From: Agrocybe praecox
Lineage: Eukaryota > Basidiomycota > Agaricomycetes > Agaricales > Agrocybaceae
Direction of reading: 5' to 3'
DNA length: 64,000 nt
NCBI GenBank assembly: GCA_964017145.1
Contig: OZ024848.1
Span: forward strand, 1,190,501-1,254,500
Shown: piece by piece, positions 20,964 to 33,084 of the stretch
Layout of the letters: the number at the start of each line of letters is the position of its first letter
How positions within the stretch are numbered: position 1 is the first letter of the stretch
The notes under the pieces: model-generated
Told to the model about the DNA's origin: nothing
Seen by the model: only the letters and a program-made list of their open reading frames with translations
The model's database searches: none
Made by a program: the position numbers and the translations under genes

Positions 20964-21440
20964 TGTCAGGGTTTCCCCTATTTTCCTCTATTTTTCTATA
21001 TTTATTTCGCATTTTTCCCTTTTGTAGATGTGTAGATATCTTATCTGCTTCATATCTTTGATTATATCTTGATTATCATTTGATTAGATACTTATCACTT
21101 TGATTTCCCATGAGCACAGCCTCATTCATTCTACATCATTCCACATTATTCTTTTACTTTCTTTATGATGTCATTGCCTTACTCATCATTCCTTTCTATG
21201 ATGTCATGAAGGAATATTCTAGAATAGCTGTAGAGTATATATACTGGACATGTAGGTAGCTGTAGCCTCAGCTTCAATCTCTTAGGATATCCACTATCAT
21301 TGGTGTGATCTCTTAGAATCATTGAATGTCTCTCTATCTCTTTATCTCTCTCTCTCTCTCTCTGTGTCTCTTTTCTCTCTCTCCTCTTGCTTTGTCTTTG
21401 TTGGTGGCCTTGTCACACTGATTATAGTGTTGCCCTGACA
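20964..21440 (+). repeat. 3' LTR of gypsy element 1
   Basis: 477 bp. It appears identical to the 5' LTR except for one CT unit in the microsatellite. Followed by the target duplicate AATGT at 21441-21445. Confidence 0.95.
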
Positions 21441-21445
21441 AATGT

Positions 21446-21744
21446 GCTACTATCCTCATACATTCTTGCATAGCGTAAAACCCAGACGGAACATAGGAGA
21501 GGACGCCTGTATACTCCCTTGTATGGTACCCCGAACATTCATCAGAAGGTTTAATATCCTCCCACATAATCCCGGCTCTTCCTTCTCTCTCGACTAGCTC
21601 CCACTGTTCACGTTCCGCATCTCGAATAATCTTCTCGTTCCCCCAATTTGCCTCATCTGCGTAGCATACATTTCCAGCAGTGTTTCTCAGCCTGTTGGTA
21701 GCTGTGATGCGGTCCTTGCAGTTGTGTGAGAAGCTGAACAACAA
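21446..21744 (-). pseudogene. Fragment of an unrecognised gene
   Basis: The minus-strand frame CKDRITATNRLRNTAG through EDIKPSDECSGYHTREYTG to VPSGFYAMQECM has the composition of a real protein with conserved-looking Cys and Trp. I cannot name a family. It reaches TGA just beyond the retrotransposon junction once the insertion is removed, so it may have lost little of its 3' end. A short GT-AG-like break near 21735-21770 separates it from the P5C dehydrogenase-like fragment upstream. It could be part of a chimeric captured transcript. Confidence 0.35.
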
Positions 21745-21781
21745 AGTGAAAAATTAATAAGTAGTATGAAATGAATGCAGA

Positions 21782-21961
21782 CCAGACATTGTTTCCCTGA
21801 CCCAACATAGTAGCAGCGAGCAGCTTGTATGTGTAACTCCCACTGACAAGATCTGCTGCTTTCAAAAAGATTGCAGCGCAGTCGTTCCAAGGCAAGCTCT
21901 CCCAGTCTGCTGTGGCAACAAGCGCGTCATCGATGGCCTTCGCAACAGTAGCTTTGTGAGC
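21782..21961 (-). pseudogene. Delta-1-pyrroline-5-carboxylate dehydrogenase fragment
   Basis: About 60 residues, containing DWESLPWNDCAAIFLKAAD and YKLLAATMLGQG then NVW, strongly resemble the N-terminal region of fungal P5C dehydrogenase (proline catabolism, mitochondrial). Only this segment is present. The catalytic Cys and Glu regions of the enzyme are absent from the window, so it is a dead fragment. The preceding sequence ends in CCACAG, an apparent splice acceptor, as if the piece were captured with its exon border. Confidence 0.6.
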
Positions 21962-22109
21962 TCTGTGGTAGATGCACAAGTGGCAGGGTCAGAATCAATG
22001 ACAGCGAAGACGCTAGCTACAATGCCTAGGTCTGCGAGGACAGCTAAGGACGTAGAAATGAAGATGTCAGAGCTCGGGTCGTAAGAGCATGAAAAGTACA
22101 TACCTGGTC

Positions 22110-22692
22110 AAACGGTTTGTTACTGAACACTTTTCGGAATACTTCCTCGGTCCACTTCTCATCCCTGTCAGATGCGGTGGCATGGCCATTTGGAAGATTT
22201 CTTCATCTTGAAGCGCACAATTCGCTGCATCGGCAGGTGGAGGGTCTGACCGTCTCTTCTGTTCAGAATCTTATCCGCGATATACTGGTTGACTAGATGA
22301 GTAGGAGGACCGATGAAGAAAAGGAAAGACGCACGTTGTGGTTTCGGCTGAACGGCACGAGAAGAACACTAGTCGCTGGGGGAAGGAAGATGAGTTGCTC
22401 CTCCGAGAACGCGTCGGGGTAGAGTCGGCCCACCTTCCCCCTTGTTGCGAACCTTGTCTTGCGCAGTCTGGTCTGAAGAATATTGTTTAGTGTCATCAAC
22501 CCAGCACAAGCGGAATAGACTCACTGACAACTGTCTCCATAGACAGGACTAAGATCAAGGTACGAGCTCGCATTGTTGAAAAAGATATTGTTGCTGACCG
22601 TTCGGAACAGGGAATGCGTCACAATGGAAGCGCTTAGCGAACGCGAAAATCAGGTTCGACATTCAGCCTGAATGATTTTCGTCGTAGGAGAG
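22110..22692 (-). pseudogene. Ppo/linoleate diol synthase-type fatty-acid oxygenase fragment
   Basis: Broken minus-strand pieces in several frames match the haem peroxidase/dioxygenase family. They are SNLIFAFA, then VTHSLFRT, NASSYLDLSPVYGD, then after an intron LYPDAFSEEQLIFLPPA and VPFSRNHN, then YIADKIL, and DPPPADAANCALQDEEIF in another frame. Intact relatives (Ppo enzymes) make oxylipins from fatty acids. At least two frameshifts and one stop are visible, so this is a pseudogene. The C-terminal haem-thiolate part is missing. Confidence 0.6.
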
Positions 22693-22699
22693 AAATATT

Positions 22700-23330
22700 T
22701 GACTGGAGTAATACCCAAAATGTAAGAAAGAACAGTGTAACAGTGTAGCGAGCCGCGAGAACGCACCTGTTAACAACAGACCCAGACCTCCCCATCCCGT
22801 ATCCCCGAAATTGATGATGATGCTCTGCTTCAATGATGCCCAGATACCATCGAGAGGTGATGAGCCTGAGGTGCTTTTGCGCAGCTGTGCACATCCTTGT
22901 GCGACTGGTACGAACTCAACAAGAAACCAGTGGTTCTAAGACTTTGTAGCTGAGTAAACTGCAGAGGTAGGAGAATAAACGACATAGCAGGAGCTCACTT
23001 TAAATCTGACCATCCTTTCATAGTTGTACCGGTCCTAGTTGCTATTGCATTTCATCCATCCGTGCTGATGAGGTTCACAAACAAAGGTTAGCGACGCAAT
23101 GGAACATATATGTAGCGACAACTAAAAGGAATCGAGAATTAACAGAAACAAGAATTAACACACCGACTAGACCATTAAGAAAATCAAAAAAGGAAATGAT
23201 TGATAAGCCAGGTGTTAGCGGGCCGGCGCGTTAATCTGGACAAGCATATCGAATATAAGAACTCGTCCTCCTGATGGAGGACTCGTAATCATGCGTCTTG
23301 CGCAAGGGGTATGTAAGAAATTTGGTTAGT
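22700..23330. other. Unassigned sequence
   Basis: Possible upstream remnant of the oxygenase fragment, then AT-rich non-coding sequence. No gene supported. Confidence 0.35.
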
Positions 23331-23400
23331 ATATAGGGTTGGTTTATTTTGTTAAGGCACTTTTGACCCCTCCCCCCCTCCCCTCTTACTAAATAAGGCA
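23331..23400 (+). repeat. Left inverted end of the unclassified transposon
   Basis: Matches 33011-33084 in inverted orientation. It includes a poly-C-rich tract ACCCCTCCCCCCCTCCCC. Confidence 0.65.
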
Positions 23401-26400
23401 ATGATCCGATCAATTAGTCGAATATTTGTCATCAAATAAGCAACAAATTGGACCGTGAATCAACTGTGAATACAAATTATCATCATTAATTATCTTTTTA
23501 TCCACTGATCTCTACTATACACAAAATTCCTCATCAAAGGTTCCATCCCCTTTGCCCGATTTATGGCTAAGCTGCATCTCAGCTGGCACGTCATGTGACA
23601 TTTTTACCCAAAATAGGCCTAAATTAGGTCTAAATTAGCTTCTGGCAAGGGGACAAGGCTGAATTGTGTCTATTATGGCTAAAAAATGTGCTTTCAAGTT
23701 GATTTCCATGCTTTAGATGCTTCAAATACTCATATTATATATTTTTATTTTTATTTTGTTAAGGCCAAAACTAGACCCCCCTCCCCCTTCACCCCATGTG
23801 CCTTGGCAATTTGAAATCCTACATACCCCTTGGTCTTGCGTACTTTTCACAAATGCACGTCCTATTTTGGCAATTGTAAGTCACATGATGTACCGGCATA
23901 ATCATGGCTTGATTCCAAATCAGTCGCCAGGGACAAATTTTGTCAAGGTCATTTAATCAACGCCCAATCAACGCCATAACTGATGGCTAAATTGACAAAG
24001 GCAAGTTTTTAGCACGTTCTCGCCAATTAGACACGAAAAATAAATTTATATACCTATTCTTAGACTTCATCTGAATTCACAGCCTCAAGTACTCGTCATT
24101 GTGATGTCTGCAAAGTCGACGTCAAGCTAAGCTACGGTGGAGAGGGAAACTGGTCTATTCACCTCAATAGTAAAGCACACCAGACTCACCTTCAACCCCC
24201 TTCTTGTAGCACAGCCACAACTGCACTGGTAAAAAATCCGTTGACATCTTACTTCTCAAAGAAGCCCAAGGCCGCCGCTACACCAAGTTCGGCATCTTCG
24301 ACAGTTCTAAAAACACCATGAGAACCTCCTGCCAATTTACGTTTACTGTCAATGACGACTTGTGTTTCAGAGGTCATAGATCTCACAAGCTGTGATATTG
24401 AACCCACAGTCGCTCTTGCCTCGCTATCTCTTTTGTCCCAGCTTGTGTCTATCACATTGACACTCCCTGATTCGGTCGCTCTCGCTACTCCCAATGATAC
24501 TCTTGCTCGTTACTCAGGTAGTCCAATTAGCAAATTAGAAGCAGGCCAAGATGCTTGGGAAATGGCGGACGCTGCGCTGAATGGAACATTCAGTTATGCG
24601 AAAAGTGCCGAAGAAATCAGTACCTTTGTTCGCTGGGAACCATTTGGGATGAGTGGTGTTTGCGAGTGGCTGAGGATTCTAGTCAAAGAAATGGGGGTTA
24701 GTGAAGTACTTTTAGAGGGGAAGATTGAACGCATTATTAATGCATTGATAATATGGTGTGTTCACGTGTCTATGTTGTCTCAATCTTTATTAATCTTGTA
24801 TTGGTCTTCAGCGGTGCTACTAAAACACAACCAGCAGTAGCAACAATCGATAACCACCTCAGCCCAGCCCCTAGTTCATCTCTTCAAACGAAGGAGCATC
24901 CAGCAGCATCTGCATCAGCTCATCCAGCGACATCTGTTTCTGCCCCCCAGTCCAGTATTGTCTCAACGACATTGGCATTACCTCAATGCCCAGGATACAA
25001 GCTTACCTTCCCTGAAGGTCAATCGGTTTTTACCTCCTACGCCTTCTATGTGCATGTCCTTCAAGCCTTGCCGTGGAAGCTGCACATCGACAAACAAAAG
25101 TGAACTGTTCTATTCTCTACCTACTGCTCTGGGTTTGCGAAGGTATCAACGAAAGGAAAGGAAAAGTACCCCCTCCCTTGTACACCATGTGCCAACCTCG
25201 AAAACGCCACCATTCTTATGAGAATGAGGCACCATGCACTTGATGGTGTGCATCCAAACACACCTTGGGGCTATCTTGGTACCAAGGACATATTATTGAA
25301 CCTTCATACGAAATCTGATACAATAAATCAGCTCAAGCTCCAAGCCCTCAATTCCACATGGAAGATCTCTGTTTGCAATCGACACCTCGCAGGTTGGAAG
25401 CGCCTTGCAATGGCAATCTCAAAGGATGATATTCCACGAGTACAAAGCCTTATGGCCTCGCAGCTGCGAGCAGGTGCGAGCGTCTTTACAATTATTGAAA
25501 AGCTTGACAAGGCTGCCTGCCGTGTTTATACTCCACATGGATACGATCTTGCCGACTTTGAACATTCATTCCTTATTTACAAACTTGGTGGACAGGCAGC
25601 TGCAAATATCGCCCATAGAGCCCTTGGAATACCGTCAGTAGATGCCACCAAGCGACACATCATGACGACTCCACTCAAACCATCTCCTTCCTTTCCTACG
25701 TTAGCTGAAATGAAGTCAAACCTAATCTTGTGCTATCCCACATTGATGGACGACTCTACAACGAACTTGAACGTTATCAATGGCATGACCATTGCCATGG
25801 TTGACGAGTTGAAAATACAGGAATGTTTGAGGTGGGATCCATGTTCAAATCACATATTGGGTGTATGCCATGAACATGGCAATCAGATGGGTGCCTTGGC
25901 CTTGGAGTTTTGAACCATCGTCCAGGCTGACGACATTCTTACTGGTTTAAAAGATGGAAGCCTTCATTTCACAACAGAGGTATGATATCCCTCTTATTTA
26001 TTTTATATGATATTTATAGTGTATGTAGGCAACTGTAGTCGGCATAACCATCCTGTCGGGAAATCCAAATGAATATACAACATGACCTTTCATTATTTCT
26101 GGGAGCTGTAAATGCGAGACGGTCGTTGATCAAGAACTTTTTCTTTCCCAAGCTGCTTCCTGTGTAGAACAGAATTTCCGTGAAAAGGGAAAGTGATTGT
26201 ACAGCATAGCCACTGATGGAGATGCGCGTCGGCGACGGGCGCTTATTGGGGGATTTTAAACTCATGCCTTAAGTAGCAGACTTTGAAATCAACAGGTGCA
26301 TAGCGTCCGTAAATAGATTGCAAAATTCGACGCTGCCATAGGGCAATTATTTAGAACCTCTTGTGTATTCGCCCTTTCAAATGCAAAATCAAATCCCTTT

Positions 26401-29075
26401 CACATCACAATTCTCAGTACCTGAGCTTCAGGATGTCCCCCCACCTCTTAAACAAAAAATTGATCTCAAATCAATACATCCATCCCTTGCTTGTCAGAAA
26501 ACCTGCCAAAAATTATGATATTGCATGTTATGAATGTAAACCTTGATTATCGATGTTTTGACTACTCTGTCAAGCAACAAGGTAAATGCTTTTATAAATG
26601 TTATAATCCTTAATTTAAATTTCACTCTGCAGAATCAGCCATTCAACTATTATCTGAGCTGCAGCTTTATGTCCCACAGTCTGAAACAGAGGACCGTGGC
26701 ATTCAGGCCAAATTGGCCATCCAAAAATCTCAAGGAAACTATTTTAATGGCAGATTTGTCAATAACAAGAGACACTACCACCGATTTACCTGGATTTATC
26801 AGTGCCAATGTGGTATTGATCATCAATCTGGCCACCATACCTCTAAAAAAAGGCAAATTCCGTGGAAAAATGTCGACTGTCTCTGTTGGATAAAGCTGAT
26901 TACTGTTCATGATAAACAGAATGGTATGTCTGTCTTATAATTGTCCTAAAAATGCGCATATATGATGCATATATTTATATTTTAGAAGGTGTCATGCTAG
27001 CAATTGACGAAATTAGTGGTATTTTTGATCACTCTGATCTTTGCATTGAGCAGATTGAGATGGATCAAAATCCATGCATTCCCCTCCATCCTGATCTTCG
27101 CAAATTTGCTTTAGAACAATTGCGAAAAAATTCACCTCTTGCCCTTTAAACTCCGCTACTTAAGGCGCGGGTTTAATGTCCCTTATTGGGATCACACTAC
27201 TCAGCAATGCTGATTCGACAAACCCACTGGCTTCTCTTTCTCTATACACGGTGTGGAACAGATGGTTTGCTCATGGACTTTGATTGGAAACATGTTTTCA
27301 AACGCTTCCGTAACACATTATTACACTTGATGAAAGGTTTTTCCATTAATGGGATACCTATCAGCAAGTCAATCCTTTGGCAACATCTTATAGACAGCGG
27401 CACATCAAGTGTCACTGTTGATACACTCCTAGAGCCAAACAACAAGCAAGATGTTGTATTAATGATCAAGCTTCTCAATGCCATCGCAAATCTTCCCCCA
27501 GCTCCTTCCACCTCTACGCCACTTTTTCATTCCATGTGCAAGGCTATTCGTCTTCTTGGACATGTCTATCAACATCTTCTTAGTGCATATATGGGTGTTG
27601 AACTCTCGCTTCATCAGCAACTCATCCATCTAAGTGCAGCCGCTCATCTCATCCTTGCTGTGTACAATTGGGACAAGGGTGACTTCATCCCTGTTCAAAC
27701 ATATTTCAATGTAATGTCCATGATAAAGAACATGTACTTTTGTGTGGAGAAAACACAGGTCGACAATCTGGAAGGTTCATTTTGGCTGATTCTTTTGGGT
27801 ACCGATGGACTAGAGAAACTATTTGGAAAGGTTCGAACAATGGTTGGCAATGACACCAATGCTGATCAGCTCCAGCTTACAAACCGAATTGACAGAGCTG
27901 TTCAATGCGTTAAAATTCTTGAATGCCATCCCGAATGGGGTGGTCAGAGCCGCTATCTAAATATTACCGCTCTGCCAACAGATAGTACCACTGAGGTCAC
28001 AAGCAAGTTCAATCACATTAATCCATGCGCATGGAAGGGCGATGTAAGGGTAAAGAATGTTGTTCTTAGTAGCTTGTGGCATGCTGGATGTAAAATGGCA
28101 ATCTCGGAGCTTCAAGAAGCGCAGTTTGACACTCCATTCGATAGGATGAAGTCAGAGGGAGGTTATGACATACTGTGCCCCTTTGGTGGTAACAAAATGG
28201 TACTCGTTGATGGCAATCTAACAGCTGGGAACTGCCATGAGACAGACGAAGAAAGTGACGAACCAGTGATGGTGGCTACCGATGCACGGGCAGAAGATAG
28301 TGTTGAATCTGATTTGGAAAATATCTCTGCAGTTACAGACCTGACTGAGTCACCTGCCACTTCCCTATCACCTCCGAATCCATGGATCTCTGTTGACAAA
28401 GGGCGCTCAAATGCAAAAAAGGCGCACAAGTCAAGCATTCTCTGGATTTACTCCAGTCCACTTACCATCTCAGAATCCAAGGACTGTCTGAAGTGTGTTT
28501 GTGGGTATTCCAGATACGATAAAACAAAAACCACGCCTGGGTCTAGCTATGAGGATATGGTGACAGTGGAGGACAAGGATACGATCTGTGTTCTTGATCC
28601 CGCGCTTGTAGTGGTTCAATGCAATGACCGACTCTTTCTGGCTGTCTTTAAAATATCTGGGATTCAATGTGATTCAAAGGACATTCAGAATCTCCCGATG
28701 GCCTATTTGAATGAACCAAACATGTGACTCAGTGGGAAAATCATGACATTGGCACTAATCCTGGGTGACCCAAGTATTGATGAACCTGACTGGGAATGGA
28801 CTGCTGCATTTGAGCCTCATACCCAGCTTCGAGACATTGAGGGCACCTGGATTGAAGTTATAGATCCTCAACTGCAACCAGCTTCATGGGGCCCAAATGC
28901 AAGGAATGAAACATATGTATTTCAAACAACGGAGCTATGTGGGATAGCAGCAATTCTCTACGAGCAAATAGGTAGTGAAGCTTATTGCTGTCTACCTTCT
29001 GTTGCGTTTACAGAATCTTTCCCTTACCGTTCAGAAACAGGTATGTTGTTTTTCTTTTGTGCATTATGCTAGAAT

Positions 29076-31500
29076 CACTTCAGTGGCCCCCTTGAAGGTA
29101 CCTCCTAGGCTACACAATTTTGGTCTTTTTTGCAGCCTAGAGGTGGTGAAGAAAAAAAAAAAACTCTGCATAAAAATTTTCGTGACATCAAAAGTTTTTG
29201 TCACTCTGTAAATTTTTTTAAATCCAAGCAGGTTTCAGGGGTCCTTCTGAAAAATTTTAAATACAAAAATCATTATTTTTTAGGACATGTTCGCTTTTTT
29301 AGAATGTTGTGAAGGGTTATGGCATATGTTTATGCTGTATAACATACATATGAGGTCTGTCAATAGTTCAAGAATAGTCTTGTATTTTTTAATAGGGTGA
29401 AACCACAGCAAATGTGCGCTTTTTGAGAGCATTTTATAAATAGTACAGATCATTTTTGAAAATTATGTAAATGCACTGCAATCCCATTCGTTTTGGATCT
29501 GTATATGCAGTGGATAAATAATGATAAATGCATAGAATAGTGTATCAGCATTTTATTTGATGAAAAGGCACCCATAATAGAGTGAAATAGACATTTGATG
29601 CGCTTTTTGGACCTATTTATAAATAGACCAGATTATTTTTGAACATTATCCAGATGCACTTTTCTGCATCCATCCCTTCCTCTTAGATTTTCGCATTTTT
29701 GAGTGCACCATAAATCCCTATAAATGTATAGAATGCTATATCCACCTTTCGTTTTGTCAAAAAGCATGCAGATCATAGCAAACTATACAACATGCAGTGA
29801 AAACTGCTTTTTTAGGGAATTAGTCAAGTGAGAGAGATGCCACAGCTACAGATATGATAAGATATGATAAGATAGGTCGTCATAGCCACAGATGTGATAA
29901 GATATGATATGATAAGATTACACAGCCACACAAGATAAGATATAAAATACATAGCCACATTTTTGATAAGGTAGCATTGCACTGCTATGCTTTAGATAAG
30001 ATAAAATAGTGCAGAGTACAGCCACAGATACAAAAATTATATGGCTGTGTAGAGAAAAATTCAGGGATCATGCTAAATATTTTTTATTACATAACCATCA
30101 ATGGATCAACCACAAAACGCACAATGTCCGTGGAAAGCCGGATACAAATCAAAATAAAAGATTGAAATATTCATAGCAAGCCAAAAATAAATTCTAAAAT
30201 GATCAAAAAATATGCCCCATGCTATTTTGGACTTGATCTATCCAAATATATAAAGTGTTCTAAAAATAGATCAAAGTTAAAAATGGATCAAACTAAAAAT
30301 ATTTAAATCTAAAAATATCCTTTTCTGTTTTATTTTTATCCTATTATAAAAAGCTTTTATTTTAAAATCCAGACAGAAGAATTGACATTAAACAAAAACA
30401 AAATTTTAAATTTTAAAAACACAAGAATTTTAATTTTTTGATTTTTTTTAAAAAAAAAACAACAAAAAAACAAAGAACAACAAAATTTATTTAAATTTAA
30501 AAATTTAAAATAAATAAATAAAGTAAAAACCCAAAAATATTATATGGCACACACAGCTATTCAAACTTATTTGTGAGGCCTAATCTAGCTATAATGACTT
30601 GACCCTTTTGACATTGCAAAGCTTGGCCTTCTACTCTATCTGCATAGCCCAACCTAAAGATTTGAACCCAAACACCTAGGCCTTTGTATTTATTCACAAC
30701 AAAATCATAAGCTCTAACATATACGTTCAACACCTTCAGATCTACTCACAACCAAGACATAAGCTCTAACATTCATACTCAAGAAAGACATCTTGTCAGG
30801 GGTCAACTTAGGTATGTGGAGAAGGATGCCCAGCAAACATAAGAGCAGGGAAGATTGGGTCACAATGTAAGAATAGTATAACTGTGGACACAAGAACATG
30901 CCTTGACACATCTCAATCCAGGCCTTCAGAGCTATTCACAACCAAGTTGTAAGCTGTAACATCCACACTCAACAGTGACATCTTAACCTAGCTTCTTGAA
31001 TGTATTTGCACATCTAAACCCAGATGTGAGATCCAATGTGCACACTGTAGCTTATTTACAAGTCCCAAGCTATTTATAAGCACTGATACATACATTCCAA
31101 CCTATAAGCAAGCCCTAACCAAGAGGTTTCAGCCCAGCCATAAGCCCTAATATAAACATTCTAATTTATCTGTTATATCTCTTTTCAGATACTACATATA
31201 TAACCCTAGTATCACACAAAAAATGAGCCCAAATGGCCCATAAATGAACCCTAGAACAGCAAAACAATATGCACCCTACTCTAGGAAAATGCTATAAAAA
31301 TAATGATTTTTGTATTTAAAAATTTTCAGAAGGATCCCTGGAACCTGCTTGGATTTAAAAAAATTTACAGAGTGACAAAAACTTTTGATGTCACGAAAAT
31401 TTTTATGCAGAGTTTTTTTTTTTTTCTTCACCACCTCTAGGCTGCAAAAAGACCAAAATTGTGTAGCCTAGGAGGTACCTTCAAGGGGGCCACTGAAGTG
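29076..31500. mobile_element. Non-autonomous 2.4-kb DNA transposon with ~210-bp terminal inverted repeats
   Basis: The ends read CACTTCAGTGGCCCCC inward and are near-perfect inverted repeats for about 210 bp (29076-29285 and 31291-31500). They are flanked by CTAGAAT at 29069-29075 and 31501-31507; an 8-bp duplication GCTAGAAT is also possible. The interior is AT-rich without coding capacity. A second member with the same end sequence starts at 63499. A hAT-like origin fits a 7-8-bp duplication but is unproven. Confidence 0.9.
29860..30010. repeat. GATAAG-rich tract inside the non-autonomous element
   Basis: Repeated GATATGATAAGATA-type motifs separated by CACAGCCACA. It may only be simple-sequence expansion. 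Confidence 0.5.
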
Positions 31501-33010
31501 CTAGAATTGGTAACAATTTACATATATTAAATGAAGCGTGTTTTGTCTGCAAGTCAGACATTATCGAAGGGACTCGAATGACCAATGACATATCACCTAC
31601 ATGTCCTCTCTGCCCGAACGTCTATATCAAGGCGCTTTCTGGGCCTGATTACCTGAAGCATATTGGTGCTCACATTTTAACTGACCCTCGAGTCAGATAT
31701 AGGCTGAATCCCTGTGGCTTCTGCCTTTGTGCGGACTGCACAATTGCGCTTACTTGGAGTGGTCAATTGTATACTATAGACCTTCTAAAATTTGATTGTC
31801 CGCTGAAACGAATAGTATGACTAAAGCTTGCCAAAGAATTCCACTCAAAGCAACCTTGTACGAACCACCCTCTCTTCTGTCCTGGATGTAAAGAGGTCGT
31901 ATGGAAGTACAACCTTGAGAAACACCTGTCTCAGGGCAGTCATAGCCGAACAGACAAGACTGTGTACAAACTGTACTACCGGCGCAGCCCAGAAGAAGAT
32001 ATACTTATGAGAGGAGTTTTGACAACACAGACTCATACCAAACCTTCAAAGTCAAAGAAAAAGGCTTTGGCAATTTCGGCTGGTCACAGCTCTCGGTCTA
32101 TATTACACTGAGTCGCCTTTTATACTTTTAATTACATGAAGATAGAATTTCTTATTTTTATATGTAAAATGTCAACTCATACGCAGCTGGACAGTATTAA
32201 CTCAATTGCAGAGGACTCTGCTGTTGAAGATGAGTAACATCTCCCTACGAATGCTGATGGAATAGATCTGCTGGGGTCAGACTCTTCAAATCGTACGGAC
32301 AAACCATCAAGCCACGTCACATCTAGCAGTAGTGGGAAAAAACACTAATAAGGACCCTGCAGCTTCTATCAGTAGCACCAACAGTACACAAAGAGTCACC
32401 ACTCCAAATCAGCCAATCTTGCGCTCGGAAATAACATTTAAGGAGCCTGAGCCAAAGAACTCACTTGAACTCAACTCTGCCGATACTAATATCATGAATG
32501 GTAAATTTACTTAGCATTCAAAGTATCTGTTCTGACTGTCATTCTGTATAGATCAATCAGAGATGCAAGAAAATGTGGGAAGTTCTGTGTCAGCATCTCT
32601 AGCTGGACCAGAGTCAGCTTCTCGTTCATCAAGATGCAAGTGCATTCACACAGCTATTTCCTTGGCTTCTGAGGAAAACTTATGTGCAGAAATTGAGTGT
32701 GCTACTCATGTTGAAGGTGGTGATTTATTGTCCTGTGATGCTCCTGGATGCAAGCGGAAGGTATGTACTATTCGTTTTTTTTTTGAGGTTGTATGTATAT
32801 AATCTAACCACATTGTATCCAAAGTATCATCTTGCATGCCATGGATTTATTCATAAACCAACAGAGAACTGGTTCTGTCATGATGACTGCAGAGAGAATG
32901 CTGGATTTAGGGTCGCAACAAGTAAAAAGCATCGAAAGCAGTAATATTCTATATTTGAACACCCCTATTTATCATTTATCTATGATGTAATTACAATCCC
33001 ATGACTACTT

Positions 33011-33084
33011 TATTGCCTTATTTAGTAAGAGGAGAGGGGGGGAGAGGTTGGCAGGGTGCTTAACAAAATAAACCAACCCTATAT
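33011..33084 (-). repeat. Right inverted end of the unclassified transposon
   Basis: The reverse complement matches 23331-23400. Confidence 0.65.

Larger units (their letters stand above)
15020..21440 (+). mobile_element. Young Ty3/gypsy chromovirus, self-primed type
   Basis: A 6.4-kb LTR retrotransposon with a 5-bp target duplication AATGT (15015-15019 and 21441-21445). It has LTRs of 479 and 477 bp, a self-primer binding site, gag, a pol frame with an integrase-linked chromodomain, and a polypurine tract. The LTRs begin TGTCAGGG and end CCCTGACA. The visible LTR difference is a 2-bp change in a CT run, so insertion is recent. Confidence 0.95.
24097..32943 (+). pseudogene. Decayed multi-exon gene of an Agaricomycete-expanded family with PHD finger
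   Basis: The pieces run colinearly. There is an N-terminal C2H2/BED-like finger (CDVCKVDVKLSYGG then HLNSKAHQTH, from 24097), a middle part at 25218-25980 (GIPSVDATKRH, LGVCHEHGNQMG), and a conserved core at 27186-28727 (FDWKHVFKRFRNTLLH, LSLHQQLIHLSAAAHLIL, LLGTDGLEKLFGKVRTM, LECHPEWGGQ). A segment at 28743-29046 follows, then Cys-rich parts at 31540-32100 (ACFVCKSD, CPLCPNV, NPCGFC, CPGC). A PHD finger lies at 32630-32943 (HVEGGDLLSCDAPGC, YHLACHGF, ENWFCHDDC). I know the core as a recurrent, usually unannotated mushroom protein and suspect it is the element's transposase. Stops (TGA at 25911-25913 and others) and frameshifts make this copy dead. The 29076-31500 insertion lies in an intron whose GTATGT donor precedes it. 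Confidence 0.6.
23331..33084. mobile_element. Large unclassified DNA transposon with inverted ends, decayed
   Basis: 23331-23400 and the reverse complement of 33011-33084 share about 70 bp of inverted repeat (blocks TATAGGGTTGGTTTATTTT, CTCTTACTAAATAAGGCAAT). Weaker similarity extends further out (CAAGGGGTATG against CAAGGAGTACTC), so the outer ends and any target duplication are not resolved. A related copy of the inner motif lies at about 23745-23795. Between the ends is one decayed multi-exon gene family and a nested 2.4-kb element. The transposase superfamily is not recognised. Confidence 0.6.

Noticed and set aside
21334..21744. Single intact gene continuing into the 3' LTR of element 1
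   Set aside because: The part inside the LTR is only read-through; removing the element places a stop directly at the junction.
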